DNA of 64,000 bases from Tubulanus polymorphus (lineage: Eukaryota > Nemertea > Palaeonemertea > Tubulaniformes > Tubulanidae): contig NC_134034.1 of NCBI RefSeq assembly GCF_964204645.1, forward strand, positions 11,341,414 to 11,405,413, written 5' to 3'. How positions within the stretch are numbered: position 1 is the stretch's first letter; each line of letters begins with the position of its first letter. The notes under the pieces are model-generated. The model saw only the letters and a list, made by a program, of their open reading frames with translations, made no database searches and was not told the origin of the DNA. The position numbers and the translations under genes were made by a program. This document shows positions 24,301 through 33,900 of this stretch, in pieces.

Positions 24301-27300
24301 AGGAGGAAAACGCTCGATCGAAGATGAGAATATCGTCGAAACCGACGCGAATAAACCGAAAATAACGAAGAAGGATATTGATGGTGATGATGAGAGTGAA
24401 GAGAAAAGACAAGAGAAAGAAGCGCATTCAGTTGAAAAGAGGGAGAATGTCGGTGACGATGATAAGATTGAAGAGAAAAGACTAGAGGAAGAAGCGAATT
24501 CAGTTAGAAATGAGGATATTGGTGATGGTGATGATGATGAAGATGAGAGTGAAGAGAAAACACAGGAGGAAGAAGCTAATTCACTTCAAAAGGAGGAGGA
24601 TTTGATCGAGCAGATAACTGGAAAGGAGCAAAAAGGAGCTGAAAGTGTTGTAGAGGAGCTTCCTGAAATTGAAGAAACACCTAATGAAATGAGTCAAGAA
24701 GCTGTAGTCGCAAATCAGGACGTGTCTGAACAAAAGTCGGTTGAAAACAGGGAGGAACCAGCGATGAAAACTACCGAATCGGAAAACGCCTCAAAACACA
24801 ATGATATTCCTTTGAAAGAGGTGAAAATTACCAAAAAGAAGGACACAAAATCGTTGATGAGTAATTTATTCGGCGATGATGATGAAAGCGAAGATGAAGT
24901 CGGGATGGAGATCGTTGCGAATGTTGACGACGCCGCAGCGATACCGCGACGTCGGATATCCCCGAGCAGACGTAAAGTCGTAACCGCGAGCACCTCCGCG
25001 CCGTCGGAGACCATCCCCGACCCGGTCGTTAAAAAAGCGAAGAAGAACAAGAGTAGTTTTAATATATCGGAAGCTCTCGGCGCAGTGAAACAGCCGCTGC
25101 CCGCGGGTAAACGAGAAGAGATGAAGAAGACAGAGGGATCGACGTTTGATGATATAATGAACATGCAAACACAGTTCTTAAAGTCGAATACGCCGAAAAC
25201 AAAACCTCACCAAACAGGTCGGTAGTATCTATACAGGATGGCCACTGACCTGGAAAACTCAGGGAATCATTGAAATCTAAAAAGATTCAAGGAAACTCTG
25301 ACAAATACTACCAAAAACCCGGAAGATTTGGCAAAAAACCTTTAAAACCCAGGGGATTTGAATAATGTAGTTGACCACACGTTTCTTGTTTCCTATCAAT
25401 ACTTGATTGATAAAAATGAAAAGTTATAACATTTTAAATCAAGAAATTCCTCAGATTCATTCAGGTAAAACTAAATGGGTGGAAAGTGGCCAGCCTGAAC
25501 ATATATGAGATTGTTTCATGATTGAAATCCGTCCTGGTCTGAGTCTGAGTGAACATTCTATTGCAATATTCGTTGTAGGCAGCGGTGCTCGTAAAGAAGA
25601 CCCATCACAGTTCCTCGACACCGATCAGTTCAACGTAACGTACGGATTGTGGAGTTTTGGAGAACATCGTTTAATCGTACGCTGTCAGCTTCACGGCTGC
25701 TTACACGATAGCAATAATACACTTATTGTACGTATCCCCCTATGACATCATCGCATTGTTTAGAACACCTCCATAAATCCCCCTGTGACGTCATTAAATT
25801 GATCTATAGACACTACCCCCCCCAAAAAAGTGATCTTTAGACACTTCCAGAAAAGACGTCTGCCTCCATAAATCGCCCTATGATGTCATCAAATTGATCT
25901 ATAGAAACTTCTAGAAATATGGCTACCTCCATAAATCCCCTTATGACATCATCATTGATTCTATTTTTAGAATGTTCCAGTGTATATAATTCCTAAGATG
26001 GAATACCAGCCGATGTTCGGGATGGAAGTTTTATCAGTCGGTGACGTGGCAAGAACTTGGATGTCTTCGTTCATACGACAAAACTGTCAAATTATCAGAC
26101 GTGAGTGAAACTGATGCAGATCTAGGAGTCCTTGAAGAGGGCTTGAAATTGGAATGGGCACTTCATGTGAAAATGGCAGATTTGGAAATGCTAGGGCTAC
26201 AAGGGGGAAAAGTTGGTAGGGGGTTCTGGGGTCCCTTCCACAGAAAATTTAGGACAAAGAGGGGCCTTTTTGGATTTTCTTTGCGCAAACAATTCCAGAC
26301 TCAAAATCCATTTTTGAGTTAATTCAGCTCAAGTCATGTCTATACATGTTGGAATGTTTGTATTTTCAGCTCGCGTGAATGCATTCAATCACGATATCAT
26401 GACAGTTGAACAAGTCGACCCTGCTAGAATTATTCCACCTCAATCAAATTTCAAGTACGTAGCCTGCTTTTCAGATGTCATTGTCAGGTCGATTGGGTTT
26501 GAAACTGAATTGTCCAGTTTACAGCAAACGTTCCACTATTCATGGAATCTGTTCTATTTCAGGCCGGATAAATACATGAACGTCATTCATCATATTTTGG
26601 AATCAGTTTCCAGGTAAATCATTTAAGAAAAAACACTGAAATTGTTGTCTCAAGTGGTAATAATATTTCTGTGGTCTAAATCGAGCATTTTTCGCTCTGT
26701 TAACCGACAGTTTTAACCAGAAATAATAGAGTTGTGCAGTAACGGATTGGTACATAGTTGGTAAAAAAATTGTTCTCAATTTATTTTTCAGATTGTCCGA
26801 AGGTTATTATCTGTTGAAACACGATAAAGGTGACATCAACTGTCGTCTGCTGGCGCATTCCACGCATGAACAATCCAGGTAAATACTCACCTACCAGTGC
26901 AGGATTCGGTTTCGTGAAAATATTTGAGCTTAAAACGGTTGAGTTGGAATCGTTGCTCGCGTTGAACAAATATTGGGAAGCAATTAAATCAAAAGTTTTA
27001 GGTTTTCCATGGAACTGGGCCCAGGCCTTGATTTTGGCGATATCCCGGAAACTCTTTTGATTTGAGCAAACAACTCCTTCAATTTTGAGAAATAGGAATG
27101 TTTGTCTTGTTTCTAGTTGTACAATAAACTATGCCTAAATCAGTACGGTTGTAGTTTTTTATCGCCCGATTAGGCGGATGCCAAATTAGAATCAGAGTTT
27201 AGGTAGTGTCAAGGATAAAAGTTTGCTTACAAACCACCAATTAATGGTTTTACCAAGATAAGCAGTAGCGATTTAGTAGGAGTCTTACAGTACCGGTAAT

Positions 27301-28217
27301 TGGGATATGTTAGTGATGCAGACGTTTCCTTGTAAACTGCTTATATCCAGGAACGACCGATCTGTAGGGACCCTGAATTCTGTAGGGCTCATGTTTTACT
27401 GTTAATCGTATGACTTTTCAGGAACACGTACGATTTCCACAAGAACATTTCGACGTCGGCGAATAAATTATCTGAGAAATACGTCGAGTGGCTCCCGATC
27501 GACGTGAACTTCGTGACGTGTTATCATCGGAAGTTTAATCGCGTTCCGGCGACGTTCGATCCAGAAGGTGCGTTACATTCAACCCTCGATTATCTGCGGA
27601 AATTCCCAATTTCAGAAATACAGTCGATTAGATAATAGATTTAGTTCCACGGTTGTCAGTTAGCTCACTGTGAACTCAGGATCCAGTTCCACAGTTGTGA
27701 GTTACAGTTTACTGGAAACTCAAGATCCTGTTCCACAGTTGCCAGCTAGTTAGGATCCACAGTTCCACAGTTGTTAGTTAGCTAGCTCACTGTAAACTCA
27801 GGATCCAATTCCACAGTGTGAGCCAGAGTAAACATTGAGTGAATTAGAGTTCAAACTTAGTTCATTTTCAATGACTTAAGTCTCTCAACTGACACCGAAA
27901 CTACTCAGGGCATTGAATTTCTGAACGTTTTTATAAAGCCCTTTTAGATTACATGAACTATGTAATTTATGGGGTACCGGTACGGTGGTGGCAGATCTTG
28001 AGCCCTAATCCCGCTAAGAGGGGACTTCGATTAGAAATCATGAACCCAGATTATTGGCTATGGGATCCTGTAATGGAAAGTTCTGCTACATTTTGTTGCA
28101 GGTTTCACAACTCATGGGAAAAGTGGATTCCACTCTTATCAACCGCAGCAACAGCAACAAGTGGGCAAAAATAAAAAGAAGAAAAACAAAAAGAAGAACA
28201 AGAAGAAATCCAATTGA
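18380..28217 (+). CDS. ICE2: Little elongation complex subunit 2 (NARG2)
   Basis: Fifteen exons: 18380-18631, 18932-18972, 19619-19784, 20280-20399, 21147-21281, 21797-21940, 22421-22583, 23118-25217, 25579-25727, 25971-26100, 26370-26454, 26563-26613, 26792-26878, 27422-27567, 28102-28217; 1294 aa, all in phase. ICE2 belongs to the little elongation complex with ICE1 and ELL, which promotes RNA polymerase II transcription of snRNA genes. The N-terminal region matches human ICE2 (PFPRLSKISLAEQQEYLHL, YDAQIVVSSSTLKCLVDNH, NWEIPVVV), as does the NARG2-type C-terminal domain (YGLWSFGEHRLIVRCQLH, IPKMEYQPMFGMEVLS, ESVSRLSEGYYLLKH, about 1041-1260). The 2.1-kb exon 8 encodes a disordered acidic/basic linker with an AT-hook-like RGRPRK at 607-612 and about three acidic repeats near 760-836. 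The tail is Gln- then Lys-rich. The animal protein is about 300 aa longer than human. The ATG at 18380 is chosen over an upstream in-frame TTG. Confidence 0.9.
19123..19194. repeat. Hairpin repeat, GGTGAACTGTAGCTTAG arms
   Basis: GGTGAACTGTAGCTTAG and CTAAGCTACAGTTCACC are perfect inverted arms of 17 bp about 40 bp apart in ICE2 intron 2. A B-box-like TGGGTTCAAATCCC lies on the minus strand just downstream (about 19207-19220). Confidence 0.7.
19994..20102. mobile_element. MITE, GGACCCAGTTCCACAG family (degenerate)
   Basis: GGACCCAGATCCACAGTTCAC at the left and GTGTGGAACTGAATAC at the right are imperfect inverted ends, with the GTTAAGATT block in between. It lies in ICE2 intron 3. Confidence 0.55.
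20453..20725 (+). mobile_element. tRNA-derived SINE (plus strand)
   Basis: The head has a pol III A box TGGCTTAGTGG (20463-20473) followed by GTAGAGTG, and a B box GTTCGAACCCC (20507-20517). The body runs to GGAAAGGCGCTATATAAG and an ATT-repeat tail, as in many animal SINEs. It lies in ICE2 intron 4. A duplicated stretch ATTATTACCTTCCCAGTAAA follows at about 20720-20852. Confidence 0.85.
21596..21704. mobile_element. MITE, GGGCCCAGTTTCAC family
   Basis: GGGCCCAGTTTCACAA and TTGTGAAACTGGGCCC are near-perfect inverted ends of a 109-bp element in ICE2 intron 5. The interior (ACTCTTAAATCGATTTAA and TTAAATCGTTGAGG) also pairs. Confidence 0.85.
22226..22353. mobile_element. MITE, CAGTTGCTCAAAAG family
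   Basis: GGGGCCAGTTGCTCAAAAG and CTTTTGAGCAACCGGCC are inverted ends. The whole 128 bp can fold, with GGTTAACTCTAACC-type arms inside. It lies in ICE2 intron 6. Confidence 0.88.
22673..22940 (-). mobile_element. piggyBac-type MITE, copy 3 (inverted, degenerate)
   Basis: Compared with the other copies it lies in reverse. GTTA-CCCTTTCAGTG is at the left and GCACTGAAACGG-TCAA at the right, so both TTAA flanks have drifted. The TACACCGCACTGCG palindromes and CAGGTGCTGCCATCTT block are recognisable. It lies in ICE2 intron 7. Confidence 0.8.
25237..25497. mobile_element. CCTGGAAAACTCAGGGAAT-type repeat
   Basis: GGCCACTGACCTGGAAAACT at the left and GGTGGAAAGTGGCCAG at the right, with ACCAAAAACCCGGAA and TTGACCACACGTTTCTT inside. 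Related copies are at about 22040-22216, 31240-31390, 39298-39515 and, reversed, 16118-16262. It lies in ICE2 intron 8. Confidence 0.7.
27040..27376. mobile_element. hAT-like MITE copy (left end decayed)
   Basis: The right end TGTAGGGACCCTG and internal blocks (CCTAAATCAGTACGGTTGTAG, TTAATGGTTTTACC) match the complete element at 35165-35599 in the opposite sense. The left end cannot be placed. It lies in ICE2 intron 13. Confidence 0.6.
27614..27900. repeat. Tandem cluster of GGATCCAGTTCCACAG units
   Basis: Four diverged copies of CAGTTCCACAGTTGT plus GTTAGCTCACTGTAAACTCA follow each other in ICE2 intron 14. The end of the block carries the GAACTAAGTTTGAACTC-like second half of the GGACCCAGTTCCACAG MITE. 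Confidence 0.6.
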
Positions 28218-28324
28218 TCTGAGCCTGTCTGTTCCGGGGGAGTGAGGTGCGTCTGTTCACAGGGGTCTTTTTCTAGTCATATTTCAGTTTGCGATCTGCG
28301 TTTATATTTTTCTGTAAATTTCGT

Positions 28325-28350
28325 AATAAAACGTGATACGTTTAAATAAA
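28325..28350 (+). terminator. ICE2 polyadenylation signals
   Basis: AATAAA occurs at 28325-28330 and again at 28345-28350, about 110-130 bases after the ICE2 stop codon. Confidence 0.75.
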
Positions 28351-28612
28351 GACATCTCATACATTTCATTTCTGAAGAGAGATTCAATGGTAAATTTCCC
28401 GATATCCGCGGGTTTCAAAGTTACCCCTGGGGGTAAATAGTAAATCCTCAATCCGGGCCTGGATTATTAGACTGGGAATGAAAGTTACCCAGGAATTCCA
28501 CTGTCCACAGGAATCTCATTAAATATGCGCATATTTCTTTCTAATTACCCGCACATCTATGAACTCGGCCCCTATAAAGAAGAGTGACGCATGCAAATTG
28601 ACTACAAAAAAA

Positions 28613-28618
28613 TTTATT
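28613..28618 (-). terminator. Possible kelch-gene polyadenylation signal
   Basis: TTTATT on the plus strand is AATAAA on the minus strand. No closer minus-strand signal was noticed between the kelch stop (30944) and the satellite, so the kelch 3' UTR may run through the whole satellite to this point. This is inference. Confidence 0.3.
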
Positions 28619-28914
28619 CAAAAATGTATATCATATCCTATTTTTTGGTGAATAATAAAATATTCTACCCACCTGAAATTAATGAAGTTTTTCAACTTTT
28701 GCATAGAATCAATTATAAAATCTCATAAATGAGGGAAAAATGAGGTTGAACTAAAAATAATGCAACCTCAGTTTCTGCGATTTTTCCCCCAATAAAAAAG
28801 CACCAAGCGTAACAATAGATATCGTTTAGAGTCTACATCAGTCGAACAAACAAGGCTGGCTGCCAACCTCTGAAAAGTGTTATTAGCAACAATTCAGTAA
28901 CATTTGATTGAAAT

Positions 28915-30895
28915 ATGAAAGAAAATGTTCAAATTAATCAGTTATGAAGGAGGGTAGACCCTCGGTAACATGTTTAATATTTCTGTTCAAATTAATCGGT
29001 AATCAACAGTAAGACCCTCAGTAACATCTTTCATATTTCTGTTCAAATTAATCAGTAATCAACAGTAAGACTCTCAGCAACATCTTTCATATTTCTGTTC
29101 AAATTAATCAGTAATCAACAGTAAGACCCTAAGTAACATCTTTCATATTTCTGTTCAAATTAATCAGTTATGAAGGAGGGTAGACCCTCGGTAACATCTT
29201 TCATATTTCTGTTCAAATTAATCAGTAATCAACAGTAAGATTCTCAGTAACATCTTTCATATTTCTATTCAAATTAATCAGTAATCAACAGTAAGACCCT
29301 CAGTAACATCTTTCATATTTCTGTTCAAATTAATCAGTAATCAACAGTAAGACTCTCAGCAACATCTTTCATATTTCTGTTCAAATTAATCAGTAATCAA
29401 CAGTAAGACCCTCTGTAACATCTTTCATATTTCTGTTCAAATTAATCAGTTATGAAGGAGGGTAGACCTTCAGTAACATCTTTCATATTTCTGTTCAAAT
29501 TAATCAGTAATCAACAGTAAGACCCTCAGTAACATCTTTCATATTTCTGTTCAAATTAATCAGTAATCAACAGTAAGACCCTCGGTAACATCTTTCATAT
29601 TTCTGTTCAAATTAATCAGTTATGAAGGAGGGTAGACCCTCGGTAACATCTTTCATATTTCTGTTCAAATTAATCAGTAATCAACAATAAGACCCTAAGT
29701 AACATCTTTCATATTTCTGTTCAAATTAATCAGTTATGAAGGAGGGTAGACCCTCGGTAACATCTTTCATATTTCTGTTCAAATTAATCAGTAATCAACA
29801 GTAAGATTCTCAGTAACATCTTTCATATTTCTATTCAAATTAATCAGTAATCAACAGTAAGACCCTCAGTAACATCTTTCATATTTCTGTTCAAATTAAT
29901 CAGTAATCAACAATAAGACCCTAAGTAACATCTTTCATATTTCTGTTCAAATTAATCAGTTATGAAGGAGGGTAGACCCTCGGTAACATCTTTCATATTT
30001 CTGTTCAAATTAATCAGTAATCAACAATAAGACCCTAAGTAACATCTTTCATATTTCTGTTCAAATTAATCAGTTATGAAGGAGGGTAGACCCTCGGTAA
30101 CATCTTTCATATTTCTGTTCAAATTAATCAGTAATCAACAGTAAGACCCTCGGTAACATCTTTCATATTTCTGTTCAAATTAATCAGTAATCAACAATAA
30201 GACCCTAAGTAACATCTTTCATATTTCTGTTCAAATTAATCAGTTATGAAGGAGGGTAGACCCTCGGTAACATCTTTCATATTTCTGTTCAAATTAATCA
30301 GTAATCAACAGTAAGACCCTAAGTAACATCTTTCATATTTCTGTTCAAATTAATCAGTTATGAAGGAGGGTAGACCCTCGGTAACATCTTTCATATTTCT
30401 GTTCAAATTAATCAGTAATCAACAATAAGACCCTAAGTAACATCTTTCATATTTCTGTTCAAATTAATCAGTTATGAAGGAGGGTAGACCCTCGGTAACA
30501 TCTTTCATATTTCTGTTCAAATTAATCAGTAATCAACAGTAAGATTCTCAGTAACATCTTTCATATTTCTATTCAAATTATTCAGTAATCAACAGTAAGA
30601 CCCTCAGTAACATCTTTCATATTTCTGTTCAAATTAATCAGTAATCAACAATAAGACCCTAAGTAACATCTTTCATATTTCTGTTCAAATTAATCAGTTA
30701 TGAAGGAGGGTAGACCCTCGGTAACATCTTTCATATTTCTGTTCAAATTAATCAGTAATCAACAGTAAGACTCTCAGCAACATCTTTCATATTTCTGTTC
30801 AAATTAATCAGTAATCCTCAGTAAGACCCTCAGTAACGTCCTTTATATTTCAGTTCAAATTAATCAGTAATCAACAGTAAGACCCTCAGTAACAT
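28915..30895. repeat. Two-type satellite array, 56 and 58 bp units
   Basis: About 35 head-to-tail units share TTTCATATTTCTGTTCAAAT and TAATCAGT. Type A (56 bp) continues AATCAACAGTAAGACCCTCAG. Type B (58 bp) continues TATGAAGGAGGGTAGACCCTC. I count about 11 B units; they recur at distances of two to five units, with strict A-B alternation in parts of the right half. The array ends about 50 bp before the kelch stop codon. Confidence 0.97.
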
Positions 30896-30943
30896 CAGTA
30901 GCAAATACTGAAAATCAGGAACAGTTGGCAGCTCTAAGTTCAG

Positions 30944-33900
30944 TTACGTACAGCAACCGAAGCGCCACCTATTAATCTCCATATAACCGCAGATCGACCA
31001 TTCGTCTTTTTCTGGGTCGTATTTCTCGACGGAATTCATGTGACTGATGTCGTTATAACCGGCGAGGGCGTACAGACACCCGCGAACCGTTACGAGTCCG
31101 AGTCCGCTACGCTGCAGTTCCATACACGCTATCAGAGTCCATTGATCGGTCGTCGGGCAATAACGCTCAGCAGACGTAACACTATAAAACAACAAATATC
31201 ATCCTTAATCATCAGATCTAGCACGGGGCTGCACCACTGATCTGGAAAACCAGGAAACTCGGAGGAATTTGACCAATTTTACCAAAAACCTGGAAAACTC
31301 AGGGGAATTCAGATAACGCAATTGACCACGTGGTTCTTTATCAGAACACGATTCAATGAAAAGTGAATGAATTGTAACATTTTAAACCTATGAATAAAGA
31401 GACAAGTACTATATTATATAGGTTAACTAGTTTATTTGACGCACGAGCTTTCGCTACAAATGTATGGTAGCTTCGTCATTCACCTGATGAAGCTTCTTAG
31501 CAGCGAAAGCTTGTGCATCAAATAAATAATTAACCTTTAAGCCTAGCGCACATCGACACTGCGATTGGAGACAACTAGTTGCTACCGAACGATTACCCCG
31601 CGCACATCGAAATCTAGTTACAACCGGTCAGTTGCAGCAACTGCGTGGCGCGTGTCGATCGTCGAGATCCAGAGCGCGCACATCGACAGATATGACTGCG
31701 ATTGAGTACAACCAGTTGCTCAAAAGTAGAACATGGGCAACTGGCTGGAACTGGAGATAGATCGACGCTTACCAATCGTAAGCTCGCTCACATCGACACA
31801 TTCAAGCAACTGATCGTATCCAGCCAGTTCCTCTCATGCGCCGAAAACTGCCTTGCAACTAGTTGTCTCCAATCGCAGTGTCGATGTGCGCTAGGCTTTA
31901 TATTACTACTTGTCTCGTTATTCATTCTAAAACCCGGTTACTCTACGAATTTTAAACCTGGAAATTTTCTAATCAGATTTTCACTTCTACTCGAAGCCTT
32001 TCAACTGCTTCGTAAGCCGACTGTCCGCGTCTTACCTGATGTCATTATCCATCCCGCCGACCGCGTAGATGTAATTCTTACACACAGTAACACTTAACAT
32101 ACAACGCCGTACGTGCATATCACTGATTAAACTCCATTTCTCGTCCTGAAAAATATCAACGAAAAAATACAATAAACCTCGCCTTATTCGGGGGTAAGAC
32201 GACCAACTCGGAACATAAAAATGCCATTTTCTGATTTCTCGACGTATTTTTCCGGTCTAACTTTTGAACGATTGTCAAGTGTTTGGTTGTAGTATTAATC
32301 GCTAACCTTTAAATCATATTTTTCAGCCGATTTTAAATCGGTTATTCCGTCGTAGCCACCGATCACGTAGATATAATTATCCAAACAAGTAGCGTCTGCC
32401 ATACTCCTCGAAATTAACATATCTGCGAAAATAACAGACGACTTAGACCAATAGATCAGCTTTCTGACTTTCCCTGCTATAGCGGGATTTGAACTCTTTA
32501 CCTGAAACTTTTTTCCACGTGTTTTCATCGGGGTCGTAACGTTCGACCGAACGAACCGAACTGTAGTCGTTATAACCGCCGAACGCGTAGACGCCGTCTT
32601 CTGCTGCAACCACGGCAACGCTACTACGACATTCCGACATCGGAGACTTCTGCTTCCAAACTTTCGTCTGAAATAATTGAGGAGTACAATAGATGTTGGG
32701 ACAATGGTTTTCTGGTCTCATAGGGCCAGTTGCACAGTCATCGCTTAGATGTAAGACCAGTCTTAGCTCATTTTGGGTTCTATAGCTTATCTAACAACTT
32801 AAAACCAGTCTAAGCTCAATTTAGCTCCAAAGCCAATCTAACAACTTAAGACCAGTCTAAGCTGATTTTAGCTCTAAAGCCAATCTAACAACTTAAAACC
32901 AGTCTAAGCTAATTTTAGCTCTAAAGCCAATCTAACAACTTAAGACCAGTCTAAGCTGATTTTGGTTCTATAGACAATCTAACAATTTAAGACCGGTCTA
33001 AGCTCTGTCTTGCTTCTATAGACAATAACAACTTAAGGCTAGCCTTAAGATTAAAGACAATATCTACGAATTGAGGGTAGACCTTCAACATGTTCATCTG
33101 ACCGCGGTCCAGAACTGCATCCGTATTTTACCTTTAAGTTGAGGACGTGAAGAGTATTCAAAGCGTGCGACGACCAACCACCGACTATGTATAAATCATC
33201 GCCGATAGTAGTAATACCCGGTCCGCGGCACGGCGCTGGAAGACTCGGCATTTTACTCCATTCACCTGTGCCCGGTTTATACACCTCAATACTGTCTAAA
33301 AACTGTCGCCCCGGGGAGCGCTCTCCACCTGAAATAAATAAATTCTTTAAATGATTCGTTACTTTATCCGGTTATAAGTGAGCAGCGAAAGGGTTGTTTT
33401 ACAGGACTCAAACAGGGCGTTTCCCTGACATGGGCGTTGTTTTCCCTGACTTGATCTGCTAAGAATTAACACAGTCAAATGTGTAAAACATTGACGGAAA
33501 ACATTGACGGAAACTGTTTGATTTTAGGCGCGATCAACAAATTTCCCTGAATTATCCCTGATTTTTAGCTTTTTTTATAAAATTCCCTGACTTTTCCCTG
33601 ATTTCCAGGTAATGGGCCACCCATTTCATCCAGAGTGGGCAGTGAAAGGATTGTTTTACGGGATTCATTTTCGATGAGAGTTAAATCCTCACTCACTGCA
33701 GAACTCGATCCACACTTGATGTCTTACCGACTATGTAAATATATTCCTTCTCCATGAATGATTGTCTGGGACGTGACCTCAGAACGGACGGGTTACACTG
33801 ATGAGGCAGTAAATCGGGATGAAACTCTTTCGACTGATACTGATAGGCCTCCTAAAAAAAAAAACAGAACAGATACAGACAAGCGGCCTCAGAAACTCTC

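Larger units (their letters stand above)
31390..31955. mobile_element. Long palindromic element with nested MITE
   Basis: The left arm 31390-31480 (GAGACAAGTACTATATTATA, TTTATTTGACGCACGAGC) is complementary to the right arm split into 31484-31539 and 31898-31925 (GCTTGTGCATCAAATAAA, then TATTACTACTTGTCTC). A 358-bp MITE interrupts the right arm. The tail CTAAAACCCGGTTACTCTACG also occurs at 2500-2540. It lies in the last kelch-gene intron. Confidence 0.7.

Noticed and set aside
24715-25168. Antisense frames over ICE2 exon 8
   Set aside because: Shadows of a Glu/Asp/Lys-rich coding exon.
28915-30895. CRISPR-like regular spacing of repeats
   Set aside because: The whole unit repeats, with no unique spacers, and the context is an animal genome; it is a satellite.
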